From Diphasiastrum complanatum (Eukaryota; Streptophyta; Lycopodiopsida; Lycopodiales; Lycopodiaceae), in assembly GCA_029204225.1 (NCBI GenBank), contig CM055113.1, positions 10,316,364-10,380,363 on the forward strand: DNA of 64,000 bases, given 5' to 3'. Position numbers and translations under genes: made by a program. This document shows positions 1-10,839 of the stretch, piece after piece; the stretch's first letter is position 1, and each line of letters opens with the position of its first letter. The notes below the pieces were generated by a model. That model was not told the DNA's origin and did not search any database. It was given only the letters and a program-made list of their open reading frames with translations.

Positions 1-576
1 AATGTTGCATGCATATCTCTCAAATGGATCATCTCCACTAATTCACGACGCTCAAGCTTAACCTTTTCATCAGGGTTCGTTGAATTGCCTTGCCTAAAGA
101 GGTACCCACGTAAGAGTACCCCTAGCCAGGTGAAGAAGTCGATTGATCGTAGGCCTATATAGGGTCCTCATCTGGTTAGGAGCTATTGCCTATAAATTTG
201 TTGGGCCCGTAGGATGCCAACCATAATTGTTCTAGATCAATACCACATCTATGATCCTCGCTATCAATTTCTCATAGTAATGGCTCATCCAACACAGGTG
301 GTATTCAATCATCAACTCAAAGAATGCCCCTGACAATTCATTTGTGGGACCAACACACATCATTGTGTGATGTTAACCACCTCGACATTCAATACCAAGG
401 TTGACGGTCTTGACAATACACTCATTCAACCAGCAAATTTCTAATACATCTTCATTGTAGGCCTTCGTCTTTCAAACAATACTCCCTTATCAAATTACTC
501 TCGGCGGACGCACCAATGTTAGGCGTCTGGCGGGTCAAATAACATAAGCAACTTGCAAATGGCTAATCTGTACAGT
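1..576. other. No recognisable gene
   Basis: I see no gene, RNA or intact repeat in this stretch. It contains a short near-duplicate phrase (CAAACAATAGCCCATTATC near 607 resembles a stretch near 474), suggesting a diverged local duplication at the edge of the long repeat that follows. Confidence 0.4.
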
Positions 577-3560
577 TCACAACCCTATGTATAGATAATC
601 GCCTTTCAAACAATAGCCCATTATCAAATTCCTCTTGGCAAACGCAGCAATGTTAGGGCCATTTTCGGCAGGGGATTGGTCCAGCCAAAACGTCCTAAAA
701 GGGTCAAGGGGCCCCACCTCTAATGGCGGTTGAGCCCTACGTGAGCAACAGAGGATTTTCCACTTCCAACCCTGATGGCCTTCTCTATTGCCCCGTGCTC
801 CCCAACCGATGAGAGTTTTCCAGGCTCTCAGAGATACGGTTGCAAGGAGGGGTGCTGTCACTTTTGGTGCAATGATTCACTAGCTTTCTAGGGTTACGGT
901 GGTTCTGTAAAACTTCTGATCACTAATTCGCGTTAGGATCTTGCTAACATCTCTTTCCCCATTGAATTCGGCTTACAACTAGTAAAAATCTCACATGGGC
1001 TGGAAACCGATTTATTGTCTATGATGTGCTCGTGGGGTGCAAGTTATATGCACCGCTTTGTTTGCTAAGCGGCAGTATTTTCGCCGACCATCAGGTCTAG
1101 GTATTTCGCTAGACAGAACCGATGGCGGGTGTGACTCGTGTGACGCTTAACCAAGGCGGTGTTTTTCAATCGTGGATGGTAGACAACCCGCTCTGGTGTT
1201 TCACAGAGGTCGGGTCCAAATGATACGTTTCATAAATGACGAACAAACGATTCCAAGTTAACGATTTCCACAACTTATCAATCATGCCGTATGTCAACTA
1301 GTTTATAGACCGACCAACAGCCACATGCAGTTCCTATGAAAAAAAACCAGGCTCCCCTACTAGCAATGTATGATCTACTAGTAGAACATTGTTTTAACTT
1401 TAAAATAAAGAAGCGATTCCTTACTAAGTACAATTCAACTCATGAACCCATTGTCTCCTCCCCTCTTACCTAACGGAAAACAATTCCATCGTCAGTCTAG
1501 TTCAAATCATTCAAAAATAGCAATTATGGCGTAAATATTGATACCCTAGATGACGCATGGAGTAAATGGAAAACCTCAATAGGGCTTACCCTATCCGGCC
1601 AAAGTCACAACCGATTTTATCATGTCAAAACAATAGCAAGTACGGAATCTTTGGAGTGCCTAGTTCCTGAAACACTTCACACCGGCAAACTACAACTTTG
1701 GTTCTAAAATTTTTAGTACGATTCACTATAATATACAATCGACCCATAGTCTACGACAGTGTGTTCACTAGTTAAATAATTTGAGTACTGAATTCAAACA
1801 AACAAAAAATTTATTTCAAGCAAATGATTATGAGTCCATACTACCGAAAAACCAACAAATACGAGGTCAAAGATTTAGAACCGTCATACCTCAATGTCCG
1901 TGTAGGTAGCCAAATGCCGGGGATACTCTAGTCATGAATGCTTCTACTAATTTGATTTCAACATTCGCTTCTTTGGCCTCACCATTTGTAACGAGACACT
2001 GAGATAGGTACTTGCTCTTTCCAAGACCCTGGAAACAGTCCATAGAAGACCACAATCACTCTGTTCCTGGCCGCAGATAGAATTTGAAGATGATCCGACA
2101 CTGTAAGTAACCCACAGAAGCCGCAATCACTTTGTCAGGTCTGTCACAACACTGTTTGATCTAGAAAATTTGTGTAGAAGGCTGAAAATACACCCGATAA
2201 ACTGATTTTTTTTTATTGGTACAGCCCTCAGAAGGTTGCGATAGACTGGTTTTGGCCGAAGTTAGGATTTTGAAATCGCTGGTAGGCTGCTAGGTCGCTG
2301 ACTGAACTAACATTGCTCACAAAAATGTGTAGATGAGCCTGTTAGGTCCATAGACAGAGGTTGGGGGCCGCAAAACAGAGATAGAGGGCCGCAGACAAAC
2401 TGTGGGGGCTGCCAATAGGTTTGGAACAGGTCGCAGATAGAGCTCTAGTCGCTAGAAAGTCTGATACAGACTTAAAATTGTGGTAACAACCTGTAGATAG
2501 GTGGCAAATGAGTAGGTAGGTCGCAGGCAGAGTATACTGGCCGCAGGTGGAGCAAACAAGTTGCAGTAGTTGTGCAGGTCTGGTTTTTCTCTCCAAAATC
2601 TGGTTCTTTGCCTAGACAAGTCGGTGAGGTCGCAAATCAGACTGTTATTGCACTGGTAGATCTGGTTTTTGACTGACAATAGCTCATAGAAGGCGTAGGC
2701 AGAGCTGTAGGTTGCGGGCAGGTCCGAGAAGGCTCCAACCTTGATTGATACTATAATAGTAGGGCTTGCGGATCCTCTTTGTCATAGCATTAGGGTTTCC
2801 CATTCAAAATGGGCTCAAGCAATCTCTCATTGACACATGATCTTGGAACTGATTAACCCTCATTGGTTTTTTAATCATTCAATGCAAACGAAGGTGTATC
2901 AGGACTACTACCAACGAGCAATCACCTCACCAACAATGTGCTCATAGCAATGACCTCAACCAACAATCATCATTCAATTAACACATGACAAGACACTCAT
3001 ACCACTGAAAGACACAACTCCAACCAATGACCTCTTCCTTCACACACATCCTAGCAGGGATTGAAACAGAGGTAGAGATACTCACATGCATATTCAACCC
3101 AATGTGGTATGGAAAACTAACAAGCCAAACAACACACACATAATGAGTAAGCACACATGATGAGAGCTGCTTCCATCACTTACAAAGTGTAAGCATACCA
3201 ATCATCAGGCATTCAAGCAACAAGTACCCATCGTTTTACAAAGTCACTACTCTTCAAAATGTTATGAAATTTGAATAGCATCCAACCAAAACCCTTAACC
3301 ATCCTCCAAGCTTGCAATGACACCATCCTACAAACTTGAAGAATCGTTTATCGAACAATCACTCTACAAATGCTACCTAGACAAGGCAACAAACAAGCAT
3401 AAGTGTTTTGGCAAACATACATCAATCACTTCCCAATGAAGCATCCAACCACAATAAGGAGTGAATATCCTCACTCCACTCTCAATCAAGCATTATCTCA
3501 TTCACACCATTACAAAGCCTCCTTATTCAATGAGGTGTTACTAACATCATACAACTAACT
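577..3560. repeat. Long dispersed repeat, copy A
   Basis: This stretch aligns by eye, in the same order and orientation, with 39637-44200 (copy B). Shared blocks are: a GC-richer start (CTTCCAACCCTG at 767 and 39837, GGCTCTCAGAGATACGG versus GGCTTCCAGAAATATGG); a second block with TATTTCGCTAGACA and CCGCTCTGGTGTTTCACAGA (1097-1210 versus 41010-41117); a block with repeated GGCCGCAG/GGTCGCAG words (2030-2760 versus 42130-42950); and an A/C-rich tail (2820-3560 versus 43370-44200). The copies differ by large indels, including about 1 kb extra in copy B. No convincing ORF is shared, so this looks like a non-coding part of an old element, perhaps a large LTR or LARD-like derivative. Exact ends are uncertain. 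Confidence 0.6.
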
Positions 3561-3579
3561 ACGAATTGGAACTAACCTC

Positions 3580-4500
3580 AAGTGTTTCTTCACTTTTTCG
3601 AGTTTATTTCAATTTTTCAATTTGTTTCAAGTTTTTCGATTTTTTTTCGATTTCTTCGATACCTTATGGTTTTCGATACTTGGCATTTTTCAGTCCTTTG
3701 TCATTTTTTTATACTTAAGATTTTTCGATACGCGACTCGATGTTTTCCAGAATATTCCGATACTGGATCGACTCGAATAATCCGAAATTTTTCGATATCT
3801 GAATCAGATTTTTTTTATACTGTAATTTTTTTGACACTTTACGATTTTTGTATCCTATGTACATTTTTTGATACTTTGTAAGTTTTCGATCCTAGATTTT
3901 TTTGAGCCTCTGTTTTTTCGAGTCATTAATTTTTCGATCCATGAATTTTTCGATCCATGATTTTTCGAGTTCATTTTTCGAGTTTATTTTTTGCCACACA
4001 TTTGCATCCGCCAACCTCCATCCGATGCCCTCCACCTTCATTTGCATCCGACACATTTGCATCCACCAATACATTATGTTGTATCCGACCCTGCATTCTC
4101 TTTGCATTCAACAATTGGCATTCGACGAGCTTTAGAATACATTCGACTAGCTATCAGAGTTCTTCACCATTGCTCAACTTTTCATGGTTTATTTGACATA
4201 TCATTCATATCCTATCAGTTCAATCATATATGAGAAACAATCAATACAGAATCCCATATTGTTAATCTGATTCTGGTATAAGATTCAGTCAAAGACAAAC
4301 CAGTTTGAGACAATTCCATTCATGACCAAGTACATCTGAGGTTGTAATCAACAGAAGATCCGACCAGCCTCTAAATTGTTACTAGAGTTACATCCGACCA
4401 GCACGTCCGAGAGTCAACATATTTTTATATCTGACTCCTCACTCTCTCGTCACATCCGATTTTATGTCTGATGATTGACTACTTCATATTGATTGTCATA
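3580..4500. repeat. Degenerate TTTTCGA and CATCCGA simple repeats
   Basis: From about 3585 to 3990 the plus strand is built from variants of TTTTTCGA(G/T), for example TTTTCGAGTTTATTT and TTTTTCGATCCATGA. From about 4005 to 4500 it changes to variants of TTTGCATCCGAC/CATCCGA. The small ORFs here are by-products of the repeats. No gene is supported. Confidence 0.6.
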
Positions 4501-4829
4501 CATCTGATGGCCATCTTCCTATCTTACATTCGATGGTCATATACTACCAGAACAACCTGAACGTCACAACTGATGCTCTTTAGCCGAGGCTTCCATCTGA
4601 ATGTTTTGAACAATCTCTCTTCCATCGAACTCTTCAACCGAATCTTCACTAAGGAACTCAAACCGAGTCTCACCGACTGAGAGGTTTAACGTTTTCCACC
4701 ATAGGCACTATCTAGCATCCACTCTTTGATGCATGAAATTTTTGTTTGACAAGCACTCTACGTTTATCGACTTTCTGTAAATGGCAAGTCATAATTGTAG
4801 AATAGCTCAAGCATGAATTTTTTTATTTC

Positions 4830-6010
4830 TCTATCCATCTCCAGATTATTTTCTAGAGAGTTTAGGATGTCTTTGCATATCCAAGTCATAAGAGATCCAT
4901 GTCACTTCACATTTGATTCATGCATATAGTAGAGATATTGGTCTTCGAGTCAACTCAGAGACATTGTGAAAATTTGTTCCAACGTGCTTGGCCCAACTGT
5001 TCCAACTGACCGCTCCACCAAATGTTCTACCTGAGTGCCACGACCAAGTGCTCTCACATAGTGCTACCATCACGTCGACTTCAATCGAATCTCTCGATCG
5101 AGCTTCAACATCTTTCACCCTCACCCAAGGGATTCTAAGCGAAGCAAAGGGGGAAGTACAAGCATTGGAAAATTAGTCTGCTCCTTCAACCACTCCTACA
5201 TCCACACCATTCACATTCCTGTCATCCAGTTCTCTTGCCACAACATCTGTATCTACTTCCATGTCTGTTATATCATTCATATCATCTACCGACATTACTA
5301 CCAACACAACTTCCATCATCAGATTACCACCACTTTACCTTACATCTTTATGCTATTCCACCATCTCACTATTCATCTCTTTTCAAACCCTATATCGAGG
5401 CAGCTAAAAGATCATTACAGTGTCTTGCGGAGACCAACTACCACCTATATTGGTTGGTCAGCTAGAAAGAATATTTAAGAAAGCAGGTGAAGCTACAAGA
5501 AAAGATAATAAAAATACTAAAAAAAAAGGGTCAAAGAGATCCAGCTGAAAAGGTCAATACAAAAGGAAAGATCAAGAAGCAAGACAAGATCTTGGCTGAG
5601 TCTCAACAAATAATGGATCAAAGAAAAAGATGAAGACGACAGTGGACCTGCAGGACAAAGTGAGCTCCATACCAAGTAATTGGTAATCAAAGTTCGACAC
5701 TACAAAGATCTAAAGCTGCAACTGTAATATTGTCAAATCCTTCACCTTCCATCAAACTCCTCATCATGTTTCGCTACCTTCATCAACCTATCTGTTCTAA
5801 TCTGTTTCTACCACCAATTTCATAACCTCTTTGAAGACTGATAGCCCAAGGTTTGTGCAACCTACCAATTGAAGGTTTTACTATTCTCATTGAGACAAGA
5901 GTGTCGATGAGGCCAGGACTTCGACTGGAAGAAGAACTGAGGAAACACCCTAAAATAGGAGGAGGATACAAAGAATGCCAAGACAATTCATGATTATTTG
6001 GCAAGACTTA
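4830..6010 (+). repeat. Dispersed repeat R2, copy 1 (possible retroelement coding remnant)
   Basis: The first part (about 4830-5010) matches 48615-48870 in the same orientation (GAGTTTAGGAT, TCTTCGAGTCAA, AAAATTTGTTC). The second part (about 5390-5880) matches the reverse complement of about 49020-49560, including GTCTTGCGGAGACCAACTAC and CCCAAGGTTTGTGCAACCTA. In the frame around 5390-5470 and its partner the words AAKRS, ADQLPPT and LVGQ-like residues recur, so the block was probably protein-coding once. I do not recognise the family. Confidence 0.5.
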
Positions 6011-6280
6011 CGAGAAAATTGTCCGAGAAATCCAAAGAAAAGATCCAAAGGCAATTTCCAGAGGACAATATGTTCAGATGATCGAGAGCTGGTATACATA
6101 CAAGCTTATACCAGTGATTACGCCTTATCTGGACCTATTTCGTTGGGCATAAGAATGAGATTCATCACATTTGAAGCCATCAGAAAAGAGATAGGCTACG
6201 AGAAGTCTCCTGACAAAAAGATGATGCAAAAAATGTGGAACACAAATTGCAAGTATCAATCAAGCTTTGTAACGAAATGA
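5975..6280 (+). pseudogene. Unidentified open frame at the R2 edge
   Basis: An open frame of 101 codons follows the R2 block. It is lysine/arginine-rich with no motif I recognise. Directly downstream lies a short ACGAAACGAAA simple repeat (about 6270-6335), which suggests the end of a repeat unit. It may be non-coding; it is listed only because it is one of the few open stretches here. Confidence 0.15.
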
Positions 6281-6346
6281 AACGAAACGAAGTGAAACTG
6301 GACAAAACAAAGCGAAACGAAACGAAACTTGAATGAGCTCTGATAT

Positions 6347-6932
6347 TGACATTGCTGAAGCAAAATCAAATTAATCGCGAACGAAAAACAATTCGGATGG
6401 ATTTCAGATATGATTGTTGGTCATTGCCAACTATATATCATTCTTACAATCCTCCAAAATGTAGACAGACACTGTTGATCTACGTTTTAAATTAATTCAA
6501 CATTCAACAAAAATTGAACCAGTGTGCGAAATTGATAAAATGAGTTAATGAGATACACAAGCGATGGCAGACAGTAATTCATTCAAGATCAGACAAAAAT
6601 TAAAAGAGATATGTGCGTAATAGCTACAGTATCATCTATTGATCCTCTTAATTTTGAGCACTGTATGACAGACTCACACAGCGCATTGGCGTGAGAGAAG
6701 CGGTGTTCTTCCACGAGTAATGTCTCGCTTACTAGCGGACTTCCTAGATTTGTGTGGATCCTGCTTACAAAACTTGTCTCGCTCACAGACAGACTTCTAT
6801 CTGTAGTCTGTATATTTCTATCTGCTACTGTATGTATCTTATACATTCAGAATAGCACACCAGATTAGATAGACTAAAAAATCTATAACTAATCACGGAT
6901 TACAAGAGAGGTGGGTTAGGCACGTCCTAACA
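6347..6932 (-). repeat. Candidate LTR (copia type)
   Basis: Read on the minus strand this 586-bp block begins TGTTAGGACGTGCC and ends GCAATGTCA, the TG...CA ends expected of an LTR. It lies directly downstream of the minus-strand copia gag-protease remnant, so it is best read as that element's 3' LTR. A degenerate primer-binding-site-like string (GCTCTGATA on the plus strand at 6337-6345) abuts the other end, which would instead suit a 5' LTR of a second element; this ambiguity is unresolved. Confidence 0.4.
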
Positions 6933-6989
6933 CTCTTCTGCTGATGTCATTATATCAAATCAAGGTTTTTGTACTTCATGGTACTTGCA

Positions 6990-8521
6990 TGATCTTCCTG
7001 ATCCTTTGGAACATGAAGGTCGAAAAGTGTCACGAAGATTTTCGTGTTGCTTTGAGCCGTTTGACTTTCACGTCGTATGACTTTCTCCTGCTGTATCACG
7101 AAATTTTTTCTTTCACGAACTTTTTGTATTCGTGTCTCTTCGTCAGGGTGTCATTTTCTTCTTCCTTGAGTGATGAGCATATTGGTACTTGCATCCACAA
7201 TGTTGCATGCTTCGTTTGAGAACGTCACGCGCATCCCTGCATCAGCTATTTTTGCCACTGATAGCAAGTCCTATTGCAGTGTAGGCACAAACAGAACATC
7301 TTCGAGTCATCTGTCTCTGCCATTTGTGTTGAGCCACCGTGAACCAATACCATTCACTTGATGATTCGATCCATCTCCAAGAACGATAAATCTTGATGGA
7401 TTTGCATTTCGGAGATCAGACATGATCCGTCTTGATGTAACGAAGTGCGAGGTAGCTCTTGAATTAAGGATTACCTCCTGTGTGTCAGGTGTTGACACTA
7501 CACACATGTCTGCACAGATGTAGGTGGTCGAATTCCCGTGATTCGATCTTTCTTCGCCCATCGTTGAGCTCTTTGGCTCCTCGACATAGGATGAACTATT
7601 ATTGTTCTCCTGTCTGCTTTGGACTGATTTGTTTCTTGGGTTCTGACGGCAGTCCATGGCTACATGACCCTTCTTATGACAGTGGATACACTCAATTTTC
7701 GGATTAAGCCAACACGAATTGATAGTATGTCCTTCGCGTTTGCATCTCACGCATGTCTTCTTGTCTCCACTCTGCTGTTTCGACCTTCATTTGTTCTTTC
7801 ACTTGCCTTTGCTGGCTCCTTCTGCTTGCTGATCTCAATCCTGCCTTCGATCTGACTCCCTCTTAGGGTTGAATTGCTTCTTTGATTTTTTTCTTGTTGC
7901 TGTAGAGAGCTTGGTTAGAAGCATCCTTGTGATCAAGGTGCTCTCGAGCTTCGACTTCTTATCGAATCTTGACAACAGCCTTTTTGAGCGTCATTGTAGG
8001 ATCTTTTGCTAGCAGCGTTCTGGTTGTCTGGAAGGATCTTGGTAAGGCTCTCAACAGATATGGAAGCTGCTTCTCTGCTGGCACTGCATTTTCTACTCTA
8101 GAATTGTGTAGTGAAAAAAGTAGATCCTTCATCTTTCTAATAAAAGAAGTGAGGTCTTTGTCATCCCACTGTAGGTTTGTCAACTGATCTTCGAGTAGCA
8201 TGATCTGATTGCATGATTTCATCTGAAATCTTGTGAGTAAAGTATCTCACATCTCTTTTGCTTTAGAGAGTGTAGCCAGGTCAAGAGTTAGGCTATCCTC
8301 GATGGATGAAAATAACACGGCTACTGCCTTGTGATTCTTCTCCCTCCATTCGCGTAGCTCCTTGCTGCAGTTGTAGGCATCTCCTTGGTGCCATCTACCC
8401 AGGGAAATAATCCTTCTCTCTTTAGTATCAACGAGGTCTTAACCTTCCATGCTAGGAAGTTAGATCTTGATGAATCGAGGATTGTACAAATCTTGGATTG
8501 TATGTTGCTTATTGAAGCCAT
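6990..8521 (-). pseudogene. Copia retrotransposon gag-protease remnant 1
   Basis: Reading on the minus strand, 8521-8321 encodes a copia gag N-terminus (NFLAWKVKTSLILKREGLF), and 8222-7959 the central gag-polypeptide (UBN2-like) domain with LLEDQLTNLQWDD. 7750-7307 holds a CCHC zinc knuckle (CIHCHKKGHVAMDC, C-x2-C-x4-H-x4-C) followed by the aspartic protease region. The protease catalytic triplet is lost (NSRATSH where DSGATSH is usual). After it, up to about 7150, another frame keeps VLFVPTL and DLLSVAKIADAG, typical of the protease to pre-integrase joint. Integrase, reverse transcriptase and RNase H are missing. Several frameshifts and stops show it is dead. Confidence 0.85.
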
Positions 8522-8569
8522 GGCTGTGAATTGTATTCTCGCTTGTTGATGGTTTTTTGTTTGAAAGCT

Positions 8570-8722
8570 TAGCCTCCTCTTTGGGATTTTGCGAAAAAGC
8601 CGACAGTGCCCTTAAAAAGGCAACACTATCCTTTAAAAAGCCGACAGTGCTCTTAAAACAAATTAACTTCTTCAAAATAGTTGAAAGGAAGAAGTTAAAG
8701 ACAAGTGTTGCTTTTTGTCAAC
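8570..8722. repeat. CGACAGTG-motif repeat with hairpin, copy 1
   Basis: This contains GGGATTTTGCGAAAAAGCCG and two GCCGACAGTGC words. The segment 8655-8718 is nearly identical to 11938-12003; both contain a hairpin in which AACTTCTTC pairs with GAAGAAGTT about 14 bases later. Related blocks occur at 10975-11033, 11900-12245 and 19030-19335. Confidence 0.6.
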
Positions 8723-8937
8723 TAAATTATTATAATGCATATAAGAAAGTGATCTTGTATTCATGTGCCACATAATAGCATTATCATTTACATTTTCATG
8801 AGAGATACTAGCTAATGCAACTGAATTAGAGAGTATGTAAAGATTCCGACTCTAGTGCATGTAGTCAAAGTAGGAGTCTTCCTTGGATATTGTACACTGC
8901 TCAGATGAGAAAGTAACAGTTTAGCTCTCATTAGTTA

Positions 8938-9160
8938 TCTTAGAGACTGATAATAGGTTCTTTGATAGCTGAGAAACGTGAAGGACGTTGGGAACACAAA
9001 TAGATAGATTGTTGTTGAATGTGACCTTGACTGTCCTTTTGCCTTCAACTCGTATGATGCTTGAATCTCCGAGGTAGATGAATTGATCTTTGCTGTAAGC
9101 TGCATACTCGGTGAACCATTTCTTGCGAGAGGTGATGTATTGGGTAGCGTCGTTGTCCAG
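8938..9160 (-). pseudogene. Copia protease fragment (element 2)
   Basis: On the minus strand the frame starting at about 9154 reads YLDNDATQYITSRKKWFTEY and continues to VLHVSQLSKNLLSVSK, the classic copia protease to pre-integrase region. The usual catalytic DSGA is DNDA, and the Trp that normally precedes YLD is a TGA stop. It follows the zinc knuckle of the same element in the expected order. Nothing downstream (integrase, RT) is recognisable before the CGACAGTG repeat. Confidence 0.8.
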
Positions 9161-9163
9161 GTA

Positions 9164-10065
9164 TCAGCTATCATGGTCTTCGTTGTTGCTGTTGTAAGCC
9201 ATTAACAAGTGTGTATCTTGCTCCAATTCTGTCGTGTTAGAGGAGTCTGGCTGCTGCTGTTGTTGCTTCTTTGTCTCGTTGTAGATGCGGATGCGACACT
9301 CCTTGATGTCATGATTGGCTCTCTTGCAATATCTGCAGAAAAACTTCTTGCGTGATCCACCATGCTCACCTTGAGTGTGAGGCTTCTGCTGTTGCTGCTG
9401 CACTTGATTCTTGCCCTTGGAATAGACTTTCTTCTTGGTGTACAGGACCATGGATTTGTCTTTGATGGACAGGCTGCTGGTGTTTCTCCGTATTTCTTCT
9501 TGAAGAAGATGACCGATCACCTTTTGAAGAGTGAGTCGGGTTGTGTGGAAATCATCTCCACAAAGTGTTCATACGACTTTGGAAGAGAAGAAAACAAGGT
9601 CATAACAGCATCATCATGTTGAATAGCACATCCTACAGCTGATAACTGATCCATTAAAGATTTGAAGCTGTTGATGTGAAAAGTGATGGTAGTAGAATCA
9701 GACATGCTAAGAGTAAAGAACTTCCTTCTAAGATGTAATCTAGTGGTTACATCATGAGTCTCATAGAGATTTGATAACAAATCTAATGCATCCTTAGAGG
9801 TTTTGCATGTGGTAACATGGGATGTTTGGGAGTCGGCCAGATTGAGTGTGAAACATGCTAAGGCCTTCTGATCTTTGATCTTCCATGCCTTTGCTTGATC
9901 ACCATCTTCTGGTTTCAGGTCAGCACCTTCTACTATATCCCGAAGATCTCTATCGATCAACATCATCCAGAGTTTTAACTTCCAAATGTATAAGTTAGAA
10001 CCATTGAAATTGTCAATGATTCTAGCCTCGTGGGATGATGATGAAGAGTTACCAATATGAGACAT
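9164..10065 (-). pseudogene. Copia retrotransposon gag (element 2)
   Basis: A 182-codon open frame (10065-9517) starts MSHIGNSSSSSHEARI and contains the copia gag signature FNGSNLYIWKLKLWMMLID, then the UBN2-like domain (LLSNLYETHDVTTRLHLRRK, SFKSLMDQLSAVG, LFSSLPKSYEHFVEMI). A frame change near 9520 leads into 9520-9164, which is Gln-rich with a CCHC knuckle (CRYCKRANHDIKEC). It lies about 50 bp inside a tRNA-Met primer-binding site, so the start is well placed. This is the best preserved gag of the window, but the element is truncated after the protease. Confidence 0.88.
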
Positions 10066-10118
10066 GTTAACAGTAATACAAATGGAACAAACTTAATCTC
10101 TCGGTTTATTTGAGCTAC

Positions 10119-10130
10119 GCTCTGATACCA
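10119..10130 (-). promoter_or_regulatory. Retrotransposon primer-binding site (tRNA-Met type)
   Basis: The plus strand reads GCTCTGATACCA, that is TGGTATCAGAGC on the minus strand, the standard primer-binding site of plant copia elements. It sits three bases from the LTR end and just upstream of the element 2 gag, fixing the 5' LTR on its high-coordinate side. Confidence 0.85.
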
Positions 10131-10133
10131 ATA

Positions 10134-10837
10134 TGATGGGAAGAACGCAAACGGAAAAGAGAACAGGAATATTGCGGAACAGCTCTCTCGTTACAATCAG
10201 ATGCTAGATACAAAAACAGTCTAATAGAAAGCTTATGCTAAGTATTATCACAGCTTTAAGTATTCTAGTTGTCCAACATGATCTTAAAAATTAGTTCATA
10301 CTCACAAAAACGAGAGTACAGTCCACCGAAGAGATTAGAAATGGTTTGTGTGTGTGGTATTACTGGATTTCAGATTCAATATAAATTTTAGTTCTGAAAT
10401 AGATGGAAGAGCAGTATGATATCGCGAGTTCCTCAAGTGTCAAAGACAGCCATCGTCTGATCAGAAGTGAAGGAGTCGTAGATGTCCGTGTTCTGATCAG
10501 AGTGAGTAAACAAGCGCGATCAAACGTCGATAAAGTGCATTCAATCATAACAAGCATTCATCTATGTTATACACAGATAGAAAATGTGCTGTTGCTATAT
10601 TACATTGAAGCACAATAAAATAGTAATTACATCCAAAATGGTGGCATAACTGGGAGGCTCAAAATCATTCATTCCATAGACGGACCATCCTATAGAGTGT
10701 GCCTGGATGATCCATTTATACAATTCATCCATGTATTAATTACTGTAAATGTTTGTCACCTAATTAGGTAAGTCGTTGTACTTGGAAGTATTTGGCTTTT
10801 GTGACAACTATACATAGTATATACGGTCAATAAATCA
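10134..10837 (-). repeat. 5' LTR of copia element 2
   Basis: Bounded by TGAT at 10134 and ATCA at 10837, giving TG...CA ends with a 4-bp terminal inverted repeat, and separated by three bases from the primer-binding site. Length 704 bp. The half far from the internal region (10480-10839) recurs at 47361-47720 with only scattered differences, showing that the LTR family is dispersed. The small ORFs inside it are not genes. Confidence 0.7.
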
Positions 10838-10839
10838 GG

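Noticed and set aside
577-861. 94-codon minus frame at the start of repeat copy A
   Set aside because: The counterpart in copy B (39637-39882) has a different reading pattern with only scattered shared residues; similarity is at DNA level without clear codon constraint.
2342-2679. Two overlapping minus-strand frames of 75-84 codons
   Set aside because: They lie in the GGCCGCAG/GGTCGCAG repeated words of repeat copy A and are not kept in copy B.
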